DNA from: Monoraphidium neglectum
Taxonomy: Eukaryota > Chlorophyta > Chlorophyceae > Sphaeropleales > Selenastraceae
DNA: 18,865 nucleotides
Reading direction: 5' to 3'
Assembly: GCF_000611645.1 (NCBI RefSeq)
Contig: NW_014012910.1
Span: 3,177-22,041, forward strand
Below the pieces are notes generated by a model. It saw only the letters and a program-made list of their open reading frames with translations, had not been told where the DNA came from and did no database searches. Of this stretch, positions 8,152 through 17,618 are shown in pieces. Position 1 is the first letter of the stretch. Each line of letters begins with the position of its first letter. The position numbers and the translations under genes were made by a program.

Positions 8152-9607
8152 CGGGGTGGCAGTGACACCAGGTGGGCCGGTGCCCACTCAGCTAAGCTGG
8201 TAGTGAGGTCAAGCTCAAACGCGACTAATGTAAGAAGTGACAGAGGTGAACGCCATGTTTTTGTGGACTAGGGGTGCGTGTTCTGGGCACTTGGGGCAAC
8301 ATCGCTTGGACCGCAGCGCAGAGTCAGCACTTGTGCTGACCGTGCTGTGCAGTGGTGCCCGCCCCCAGCACACCTTTTGTCCAGCGTTCAGGTGGCCCCT
8401 CCTTTAAAAGCAACCCGCACATTCCTACTGGGCGGCTTTGGGCTGCTTTGCTGCGCCATCGCACGGATTCGTCGCAGTCCGAGCTGGCCCTGCCATGTTG
8501 ATCGCATCATACCTGTACCTGCTTGATTTGCGAGCTTTCGGCCAATATGAGGACCTCTGAATTGCTGGCAGCGCGGCCGGACAGGCGATTTTGATGTTTT
8601 CGGTGGCGGGGGCGCAATGATGGGGGTAACTATAGTTTTCAAAACGGTACCGTAAGCAGTCTGTTTGGATGCGAAATTTCATGTTCAAAATGCCACGATA
8701 TGAATCAGGCATGTTGGGTTGTGCAGCAGCTGCACAATGCCGTCACGGCATGCCACGCGCGCAAATGCCACAGTCCGAACCAGGTCCGAACCAGAGCGCT
8801 GGGATGAAATCGCTGAGAGGGTGGAACAAAAGTGCACGACCTCAAAGCCGCATGAAACACCATTCGTATGTCATGCACATAATGAGTGCTTTTGCATGTC
8901 TGCCAGCTGCATGAGAATGTTTGAGAGTCCCAGCCATCACTTCTGATGTTTTCATCTTTCACTGTGTACCCCATGTATTGAGCGGGATGACACGCTTACA
9001 TCACATGATCACAAAATGGACGGCTGCAAGCACAAGAGTACATTTCCACCCATCTTAGGAAGCATTGCTACTCTTCGCACACTTTGACGGCTGGCGAACA
9101 TGAATGATCATGAGTGGTCTTGTGCTGCCTGTCTGCAAATCACAATAGATGAATGCACAGAACTGTATGTTTGGCGCTATGCTCAGCTACGTACTGTATG
9201 CATCATATCACCAGCCAATATTTATCATGAATTGAAAATGAAATATCATGAATCATGAAAATATTATGAAATATCATGAATGAATCCTGAACTGTATGTT
9301 TGGCAAAGATCTTGTATGATGTATGGGACATGATTTCTCTTCCCACTAGTGTAGTTGACTTGGTATTTCATCACCATTAGGTAATTGTATGCTTCAAATG
9401 TGAGCTCAGCTGAATATCATTGCCATAAGGCTATTGTGTACTTTCTACGTATGCTCAGATAGACGAGAATGTACATTTTTCATGATGAACTAACATCTGC
9501 TACCTGTTTTGCGATGTTGTACCATACTGGTTGCTGGTGAGTGTTGTGCAAGGCGCATGACACACCAGAGCAGCACTGCAATTCTCAATCATATTCTGGA
9601 GTTTTAA
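8152..9607. other. Intergenic region with an AT-rich island
   Basis: No gene is supportable here. The part nearest the AGPase gene (8152-8700) could hold its promoter and a missing transit-peptide exon on the minus strand; one short Met-start frame, MAFTSVTSYISRV, starts at 8254, but its only nearby donor is out of phase with the acceptor at 7806. From about 8930 to 9640 the sequence turns AT-rich, unlike the rest of the window, with recurring TCATGA and short direct repeats. Confidence 0.5.
9160..9304. repeat. Short direct repeats in the AT-rich island
   Basis: A 16-base unit, GAACTGTATGTTTGGC, occurs at 9160-9175 and 9289-9304. Between them a second 16-base unit, ATGAAATATCATGAAT, occurs at 9238-9253 and 9266-9281, a 28-base offset. 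Confidence 0.75.
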
Positions 9608-9612
9608 TTACA
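9608..9612 (-). terminator. TGTAA poly(A) signal for the LHCSR gene
   Basis: GATTGTAATT on the minus strand contains the chlorophyte TGTAA signal about 500 bases after the LHCSR stop codon. This would give a long 3' untranslated region. Confidence 0.45.
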
Positions 9613-10110
9613 ATCCTATGCTCCCCACACGCAAGGCATAGCAAGGATTGCCGTGAATTTTGAGACACCCTTGCACAAGACCATCTTCGCGTGGGGCAAA
9701 CGTATCAATGTGTTTGCTGCAACTAAAGTGTCACCAAGGATGGGAGCGGTATACCACGCCGAAGAAACTGTGGGTGCATGTGTTGAGCGTGCAAGGCACC
9801 GACTGCAACTGCCATGCATCACAGCCAGACCATGTCTGAGGTAGAGTACAGCGCAATCAGCAGGCGTGCAACAACACCACCGCCTTTGCAGCCGTATGGA
9901 GGTGTGTTTATTGGCACCATCAATAGGACAGCGCCAGCTGTGCCACCACAAAAAAATTTTCTCTCTCTCAGCCAAGATCTTGGAATAACACAACACATGC
10001 TGCCAGCCCACAAAGTGGTGAGGGGTAGCAACCACAAGCAGACGCTGTGCAGTTTGCAAGCAACACACACACACACTCTGTGTGAGGGGTTGATTGCAGT
10101 AACAGCCTAA

Positions 10111-12010
10111 TCACTTGGGGAGGATGCCAACCTCGCGCTCCACCAGCACCTCCTCCGCTTCAATCTCCTTCCCGATACTGACAAACAGGTGCTCAAAGAT
10201 CTCGCGCTGGTTGACCAGTTCCTGCAGGTGTGAGAGTGCCAGGGGTGGTGTGTGGGGTTGAAAGGGTGTGATGCCGCGGTTGGGCAACCTTTATTGCGCA
10301 AGAGGCACAACACAGTGAAGGCTTGCAGATGCGTTTTAAGAGTAGCGTACAGCACAGGTGGTGGTGAATTGTGTCTCACACAAACATGACGCTGCCAGTC
10401 CATGCTCAGACATGCACACCATCAGGTCACGCACACTCACACTAGTCAACAGGCCCTGGCATACATCTGGCTCACCTGGGCTGTGAAGGCGGCGATGGCG
10501 ATCATGGCCAGGCGGCCGTTGTTGAGCTCCTTGGTCTGCATGATCTTGTCCTCCTCGGGGTCCTGGGGCCTCAGGTTCAGGGGATCGAACAGGAGGTTGC
10601 CCATCTCGTAATCATCCTTGAGGCTGCAGTGTGTCAAATGGAGGGGGGCGGGTGTTTGGGAACGTTGTTGAATGCAATGGTGGGTGGCAGGGGAGGCGCG
10701 AGTGCGTGTGGCAGGCAGCTGCCGGGCGGCACCAATCAGAATGTGGTTGTTTGAACATGACACATCTGCTGTGGAGACAGCCAGAATGGTGAAGGACAGC
10801 TCGAGACTGCCACAGCAACCTGCCCCCCACACAAACCTGTTGAAGCCATTGCCGACAGGGGTGGCCCAGCCAAGGGCCACACGCCACGACTCAGCCAGGC
10901 CAATGGCCAGCAGCAGAGGCGTCCAGAAGATGGCGCCGCGGGCCTCCACCTGCTGGAACTGGTAGATCGCTGGGCCAGAGATCTGGCCGTCGAAGTTCTG
11001 CGGGTGTGATTAAGGATTACAAAGCTTGTGAGAAGGAGGGCAATGCCACATCTTATTGCCAGGCCAGCGGGATATTGAAACGGTGAAATGGTGAAGAAGC
11101 TGAGCAGACCCGCTGCAGTTAACAAATGCTATCAAATTGTGCAGGCTGTGAGACTGTCCCCACAATGCTCACAGGAACAGGCTGAGCACTCCAATTAACC
11201 CCTGCTACCAGCCAATCCACTCCACTCACGTAGAACGCCGGGAAGTCCTCCAGGTTCTCCCCCACAATGAAGCCGACAGAAGCCAGCATGGACACTCGGC
11301 CGTGGATGATCTCGCTCTCGCGCCAGCGGCGCACGTCGCGGGGGGTCGCGCTGGCTAGCAAGTCTGGCGGGCGGTGAGGGGCAGCGGTAGGGATTGGGGG
11401 TGGGGAGTGATGGTCAGAGAATGTGTGCGGCGTTTAGGAATCAACATCATCCACAACACTCATCTACAATCCCAGGGTCAGGAACGTGGGCAGGGGCTCT
11501 GAGTCACAAGTCGGGCACGTCGCAAAGCAGGATTTCCACCACTGGAGCCTCTACAGCTCATCCAGTTGCGACTCACTGGCGGGGTCAAACATGTCGGGGA
11601 AGGGCTCCGAGATGCCCGGCAGGGTCAGGGCGTCTGCGAGCAAGGGACGGCAGGGGCAAGGCGCAGCGGCACGCGCATCGGTGGTTTGTGGGCCGCTCGT
11701 GGTTGTCGTGCAGGCATTGACCTACCCAACCGAGCCTTTAGCATGTGGCAGGCATCATAGGATGGGGATGTAAGGGTGCCACAAATCATACGAGCAGCAA
11801 GCAAGCAGTGTGCTGGAAAAGGCGATCTGGAGCAGCGAGCAAGTTCAGCGCCATGGCGCTAAGGCACTCACACTCGCGACCGGTCAGCTCCTTTGGAGGG
11901 GCGACAGCACCGGGCGCTGAGCCAGGGGTGGTCTCGCTGGTGGTGCTGCGGCCCGACACGGAGCGGGTGGAGACATTGGGGCGCGCGGTGGCCTTGATGA
12001 ATGCCTTCAT
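10111..12010 (-). CDS. LHCSR: LHCSR (LI818-type) stress-related chlorophyll-binding protein
   Basis: LHCSR proteins sit in the thylakoid membrane, sense low lumen pH and dissipate excess light energy as heat (the qE part of non-photochemical quenching). Six exons agree in phase: 12010-11872, 11633-11577, 11363-11230, 10997-10837, 10623-10476 and 10221-10111, giving 249 residues, near the family size. A plastid transit peptide (about 1-40, with SVSGRSTT) precedes [15 protein letters not shown], first membrane helix [19 protein letters not shown], second helix [20 protein letters not shown], and the segment [16 protein letters not shown] with the third helix. Chlorophyll-ligand motifs ExxHGR and ELNNGR are intact. 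Residues aligning with the pH-sensing D117, E221 and E224 of Chlamydomonas LHCSR3 are present as D113, E220 and E223. The C-terminal tail is acidic. The start at 12010 was chosen because it gives a normal transit peptide; an in-frame ATG at 12124 would add 38 residues. The next gene's 3' end lies upstream. Confidence 0.95.
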
Positions 12011-12280
12011 TGTGGAGGTGAGCGGGGTGTGCTGGATGGGCGACGGTCGGCGGGAAGCAGTTGATTCAAGCTGTGTTTGATCGAACAACGTTTGAAAATG
12101 GGCTGACTTTCGATTGCCGCGCATGAAATTCGCCTTAAAAAGTGTGATGCTACGCTATTTGGGTGGGCGTTTCACCAACCACAATGGTTCGCCGGAACCG
12201 CAACGGCATCCAGCGGGCTTGTGAGCCTGATGGAGTACCTTGTATAGTGAAGTGAATTCTATTCGATGCTTATACAATGT
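12011..12280 (-). promoter_or_regulatory. LHCSR upstream region, candidate TATA elements
   Basis: Three TATA-like sites lie on the minus strand: TTTTTAAGG near 12132-12140, TATACAAGG near 12239-12247, and TATAAGC near 12268-12274. Use of the nearest would start transcription downstream of the extra ATG at 12124 and support translation from 12010. The sequence does not decide between them. Confidence 0.3.
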
Positions 12281-13107
12281 GCTGGGGGCCATGCAGCAAC
12301 CGCCACCGACCCTGTGTGGCCGCGTTCGCCCAGCGCACATGCTGCGTGCGCCAGCAACGCGCCGTCAAGTCCCAACCATGCCTTCAGAGCCTTGGTGAGC
12401 TTCATACACTGGAAGAAACGGGGCGCACGCGCTCATGCATTCGTTTTGCGCCTAATCTCTGACTATTTTCATTGGTGGGGCAGTCATGCTGGTTGTGGGT
12501 CTGGTCTGACAACACCTGCTGGTCAACGCCAGGCCCTTCGACTAATGTGATGACCATCACTGTCTTTACACCGTCTGCACAAACAGCGGGGACACACGAC
12601 TGGTGCAAGGAATTCCTCAGCCAAGGTGCACAGAGATGCCCTGCAGCATACACGATGCACTACACCACAACACCCGCCGCCGGCTATCGCGGAACCGCGA
12701 ATCATAGACCTTGCGCGCTGCGCCTGGCAGGCGCACTTCTGGCGCGCGGCGCCTCACAAGTGAAAGCGGCACCCAATGTCTGAACAGGAGCGGGTGCCCT
12801 ACACAACGATGCTTTATACGCTCCCGAAGTCAATACATACAAACGTACGACCACAGAGAGCCGCAGGGGTGAACATAGCATGGCCCGCAGCGAGGCACAC
12901 GAGGCATGTACCTCACTGGCTGCACGCTCCAATAAGCCCAGCCACACCTTTGCAACCGCCAGAACACCGCACGCACACCCAGGAAAGTACAGTGGCTCCA
13001 GCTATCAGGACAATCCACATACGCTGGGGTCCAGCATCGCCCCACTCAAGGGCCAGTGCAGCGCAGCGCCCAGATGCATGGCCGCTGGTGGGGCACCACG
13101 CACGGCG
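12281..13107. other. Region between LHCSR promoter and MYND gene stop
   Basis: This should contain the 3' untranslated region of the MYND gene. A minus-strand TGTAA (TTACA at 12566-12570) lies about 540 bases after its stop and is a reasonable poly(A) signal. No other gene is supportable; open frames here have no recognisable domain. Confidence 0.4.
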
Positions 13108-14725
13108 CTACGAGCTCCCCGCGTCGCCGCTCAGCTGTGCAGCCTTGCACGCCTGCCTGTGCTCCTTCCAGGCGCTGCGCTGGCACGCATCGCTGCAGTA
13201 CCTGACGCCGGTGACGTCACCGCAGCCGCGGCAGCGTCGAAGCACGGCGCCGTCCGCCTTGGTCTTGCCGCAGGCCGCGCAAGCCTTGGGAGGCCTAGCC
13301 TCCTGCTGCTCCCCCTGATCTTGCTGTGGGGGGTTGGCGGGGAGAGAGGGCAGATATGGGGAGGGGTTGGCGCGCCGGCGGCAGCGAGGCTGAAGGGCAG
13401 ACACGCGCAACTGGTTCACCCAAACCAACATGGGCTAACCAACATGGTCACACTCAAGCCGTGCAGCAGTTGATAATAGGAGCAGCAGCAGCAGCTGCAG
13501 CAGAGGCGGCGATAGACTGGGGTTGGCACTAGCGCACATCGCGCGCCTGCTGTTGCGCCTCTGGAGCTAAGCCACTGCTGGCGGCTGCCGTTGCAGCGGC
13601 AGGCACGCCGGGCGCCGCGGCGGCAGAGGCGGAGCCATGGCTGAGAGCCTGGGCTTCAGGTGCACCCTGCAAAAAGAAATAGAACATGGGGCGACATTGG
13701 GGCCGTCGGGTGCGCAAACAAGGCTGTCATCACCACTACATTGCGCGTTGACTGCATTGGCAGCGCAACATGGGAAGAGCAGACGAAAGAGCAACGATGG
13801 AGAGGGACCAGAAAGATACAAGGATGTTCTGATGCAGTTTCAGCCCTCCACACAAATGTGTGCAAACGCAGCGCACCTCGCCCGGAGCGCCCCGCTGCGC
13901 TGTGCCGCCCCCAGCGTCTGCCACCGCCTCGCTGGCCGCCTCGACGCTGGCCGCGTGGCCGGCCTTGATGAGACTGGCCAGCGCTCCCGCCGCGCTGGCG
14001 GGACACCCGGCGATGACGGTCACGACACCCCCGGCCGCCATGACACACAGCACACGCAGCGCATCGCTGTCCGCCGCGACGCGCGCCGCGCAGCCTGACG
14101 AGCCCTGTGTGGCGAGCGCAACGAGCTCCGCGCTCGGCCCCACGCCTGACCGCAGCGCCGCCAGCGCTGCGTCGAAGGCGCCGCCGTCGTTGCGGCGCAC
14201 GCGCTGCAGCCAACCAGGCAACGCATTGCACAGCATGGCGATGGCCGACGCGGCGAGCCCGGAGACGCCGCAATCGGCGGCGGCCAGAGCCCCTGCGAGC
14301 GCGTCAAACATGCCCTCGGCCTTGCCGACGCGCCTGGCAGTGGCGTGGGTGCTGCTGCTGCCTGAGGGTCCGATCACAAAGCCTATCACCGCCAGCGCGC
14401 ATCTGCTCGAGCGGACCTCCCCGCTGACCGCGGAGGCCAACGCCGACAGCACACGCGGGTGCCGCGTGATGGCGCTCTTGCACTCTGGGCCGGCCTTTGC
14501 GATCGTGAGCAGCGCCGTCGTCGCGTCGTTCCGCGCCGCGTCGGCGCCGCCGCTCATGGCGGCGACAAGCGCCAGCAACGCCTCCTCGGAGCGCGCCACC
14601 TCTTGCGCCGCGGCTGCGCGGGCGCGCTCGGAGCTGGCCTTGCAGACTGCGCAGTGGACCTGGGCAATTGTGTCGTCGCCCTCTGCGCACCCCGCCCGCC
14701 GCAGCCGAGCCAGCAGCTCGCGCAT
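13108..14725 (-). CDS. Armadillo-like repeat protein with C-terminal MYND zinc finger
   Basis: Three exons, all in phase 0, join 14725-13877, 13666-13538 and 13323-13108 to give 397 residues. Donors are GTGCGC; acceptors follow CTTTTTGCAG and CCCCCCACAG. The first exon (283 residues) is mostly Ala/Leu-rich helices in armadillo/HEAT-like blocks, for example EVARSEEALLALVAAMSGG, NDATTALLTIAKAG and AAGALASLIKAGHAA. The short middle exon is an Ala/Pro-rich linker. The last exon carries a MYND finger with all eight ligands in order: C341, C344, C357, C360, C369, C373, H381 and C385, including the typical YCSDACQ and WKEHRQAC segments. MYND fingers bind Pro-rich peptides of partner proteins, and armadillo-like domains also bind proteins. 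It is therefore probably an adaptor, with no SET domain and no sign of enzyme activity. The partner and pathway are unknown. Proteins of this layout are numerous in green algae. Confidence 0.82.
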
Positions 14726-14869
14726 TCTCAAGCCTGCGCGCTGTTGCCAGCCACACAGGGGGGACGGGCGGCAAGGGTGGGGACGGGATGCGCGGCGGGC
14801 GGCCGGGTGGATGGCGAAGCGGCAGGGCGCATGCCAGTCCTTCGGGTGCGTGCTGCTCTCGCGCACGGC

Positions 14870-14875
14870 TTTATA
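14870..14875 (-). promoter_or_regulatory. TATA box of the MYND gene
   Basis: TATAAA on the minus strand, in GATATAAAG, lies 145 bases before the chosen ATG at 14725. That would leave a 5' leader of roughly 110-120 bases, and it supports this start over any upstream exon. Confidence 0.5.
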
Positions 14876-14879
14876 TCAG

Positions 14880-17496
14880 TGCGAACACAAACATGTGCAT
14901 CACACCGGCTAACACCAGCGCTCGCATTTCCAGGACCCGAGTCTCACCTGTCACCGCCGTGGGCACCTGCGTGGTGTGCCTGATCGCCGTGAGCCGCAGA
15001 AGATCTAATGTATACCGCATCACATCCTAGCATTTGACGGGCTGCAACCTTTCAGACGGACAACAACCGCCGCCGCGGTGAGTAGCTCTCACCCAATGGG
15101 GAAAGAGGCAAGCGGCCCGGAGCTGCGACTTGCCTGCCGCCGGCCCCCAAGCGAACAGGTTCTCTACTGGTGCAGGGCAACCAGGTGCTCTGGTCATCTG
15201 AGTGGGGGCGGTTGGCGTGCTGCGTATTCGTCTGGGAAGGGGGTGCTCTCTGCTTTTGGAAGGTGGCGCAGCCAGCTCTTGTTTCACGGCTTCTTTGCCT
15301 CCAAGCTCGGGGTAGGGGTTTAGGGGGGGGGGGGTCAGCACTGGGGGCAGCTAACGCGTTCGCAGTGGTTTGGATGCTGCTGCACATCCTTGCCAGGGGC
15401 CAGGCGCAGGACGCAGCCGCGGCGAACCGAACGAAACTGTTGGCGGTCTGTGCTGCGACGGCAACCCTGGCATAGAACCTCGTGCCGCCTGCAGTATCAT
15501 TTATGGTTGCGTTGAGAACAGCTTCCCGCGAGCAGCCTTGCGAAGCGGCGCAAGAAGGACGACAACCCCTTAAATGCAGGCTTTTGCACCTGCACCTGTT
15601 GGTCCAATGCAGCAGTTTGCTGCTCAAGTGTGACAACCTGACGGAGACGTGCGGCGCCCTGCGTGCAGCTGAACTACAATGACCGAGTTCCAAGCATACG
15701 CCTTGCCATCTGCCTGCCTTCTTGCCGCTCGATGACGGCCTAGCTTTTGTTGACTGCTGTTGACTGGTGGGAGCCGCATCCCGGCACCGGGTGCTGGTTG
15801 CCTTGTTGCTTCCAGCACAGGGTTGGCAGCTGGTGGCGCTGCGGCAAGAACAAGCACGGTGTCGCAGGGCCACAACCTTTGGTATTACACAGCCATGAAA
15901 GAGTTGCCTTGCGGTCGCCCATCATCCTGCCACGCCAGCACCGCCGAGAACAGGTGATGCAACAGTCAGGCAGCAGCTGCTGCGCGCTTGGCGTCCCAAC
16001 GCGCTCACAGCGCAGCCAGCAACACCATGCGTCCCTATCAATCTCTGAGTGCGGCGCTCCACTCACGACCGATGGCAGCGGCAAGGCTTGCGTGCAACCG
16101 CCGCTGTTGCATGTGCCCCCACGGAAAAAGACTATCACACATGGGGTACGGCGTGGCATGCTTGCTATTCATCAGCCGGATGGGTGTGCAGCGCGTTCAG
16201 TGTAAATGGGGCGCAATGCGGCGCTGGCCAGATTCGGTGCGAAGCACAGCTATGTGTGTATGTTGGGGGGGAGGGGCTGCACTGCAGTGCAGTCTCCTCT
16301 TTTTGGTGTCTGTGCCCATGCCGTGCTTTCACACACGCAGCAACAGCTGCGCGGTGTGTGGCTTGCATGAAGACAGCACAAAGAGAGGGTAAAGCCCAAC
16401 CCCATCGTGGGTGCTACAAAGTAAACTGCAAAGCCGCGCGACGAGCATGCGTGCCGTTGCTGCCACACCATCAGCAGCGGGGCCTGCCGGCGCAGTGCGT
16501 CAAGGCGACCGACGAACTGACCAGACTGCGCAGCGCGGGTGCATACAGGTGGGGTAGGTTGTGGGGGCAACGAGCGCTGGCTGGCGCAGGCCCATGCACT
16601 GGGGGGTGTAACAAGGGCTGCGGCCCCGCGGCCCTCAAACCAATCTGGAATGGGATGGTCAGCAAGCTCACATACAGGCCGCAGTCGTCTCCACCCACAA
16701 GTGGGACGAGGGCCGCCGAACCCTTGGCTCGCATGAATCGTCCGTCAAATCGTCGGTCAAAGCGCGGCTGGGCGTGCCCCTTGACAGGGGGCTGGCCGGG
16801 CGCAGTGTGCCGCGGGGCGGGCGCAATGCACATGAGGACGATCATTTGTGATTCAAAAACAGACGAGGCCGCGACACGGCCTTGAAAACGCGACTGCTGC
16901 TGCAGCTCTGGGAGTGGTTGTGATACACGAGCCTTTGGAAGGTAGCGCGGCCCTTGTGGTGGCACGACAGCGACGCGGTGGGTTTCAAAGCGTACGCGAG
17001 AGGTGAATGGTGCAGCAAGAGCCGGGTGTGCATTCCAAGGGGCCAATTGGCTCGATGCAATCGGCAGTCTCCTCCCTTGGCGGGCGTGGGCAGGCGGCGC
17101 CGCCGCCGCTCGATCGCTCTGGGTTCCCTCGCGCGCACTCAGTTGGTACAAGCTCACTGCATCAGGGATCAGACGGCGCAGGGAGACGTGAACAACACAG
17201 GGGGGTTAGCACCAGCAGGCGGGCCGCAATCACCACCGCCTCCAGGCCGCCGGCCCGGACAAGTGGCAGGCGCGGCCGAGGGCGGGCGCGCCCGAGGCCT
17301 GCGCCCATGGGGCGCGGCGCCGCCGCGTGCGCGGGCGTTTCCCGTATCTAAATCGAATTCCGCTTGGTCCGGTAGCACCAAGCTTCAAGCGCAGGCGAGG
17401 CCGGCGCCGGGGGCCATGCTCAGTACGCACTCAGCACCGCCGGTGTCGCTGCGGCGGCGCACCTGCCGCACCTGCCGCACCACTGCTGCTGCTGCC

Positions 17497-17528
<32 letters not shown>

Positions 17529-17618
17529 TGCCGCGCCTAGACGCGTTGCAGCCGAGGTCCCCGCAGCCGAAGCGGGGGCGGGGCACTAGCAATGCCGCGC
17601 GGCCCTGCCGCGCATGCC
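14880..17618. other. 2.7 kb with no confidently identified gene
   Basis: Part must be the 3' region of the paladin-like gene on the right and the promoter of the MYND gene on the left. The best hint of coding is on the minus strand. A frame through 16672-16860 (RFMRAKGSAALVPLVGGDD) ends at a good donor (CTGTAT|GTGAGC), and an acceptor-like CGCAG leads at 16525 to an in-phase frame beginning SGQFVGRLDALRRQAPLLM. I do not recognise these and could not close a gene model. A minus-strand TGTAA (TTACA within 15885-15889) could end such a gene. A run of twelve G lies at 15323-15334, and a 12-base imperfect tandem (ATCGTCCGTCAA/ATCGTCGGTCAA) near 16740. Confidence 0.3.
17483..17530. repeat. CTG/CAG trinucleotide repeat downstream of the paladin-like gene
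   Basis: About sixteen CTG units with two interruptions (CCG and TTG) read as CAG on the minus strand. They start some 90 bases after the stop of the paladin-like gene, so they probably lie in its 3' untranslated region and do not encode glutamine. Confidence 0.8.

Noticed and set aside
13860..14912. Long plus-strand open frame of 350 codons
   Set aside because: It is the antisense shadow of the armadillo/MYND exon, whose minus-strand frame has family-like repeats, correct splice junctions and a TATA box.
15301..15340. Interstitial telomere repeat (GGTTTAGGGG)
   Set aside because: Only a single TTTAGGG-like unit is present next to a G run; there is no tandem array.
16049..16885. Plus-strand frame of 278 codons
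   Set aside because: Cys/Arg/Ala-rich composition with no recognisable domain or codon bias; probably chance in GC-rich DNA.
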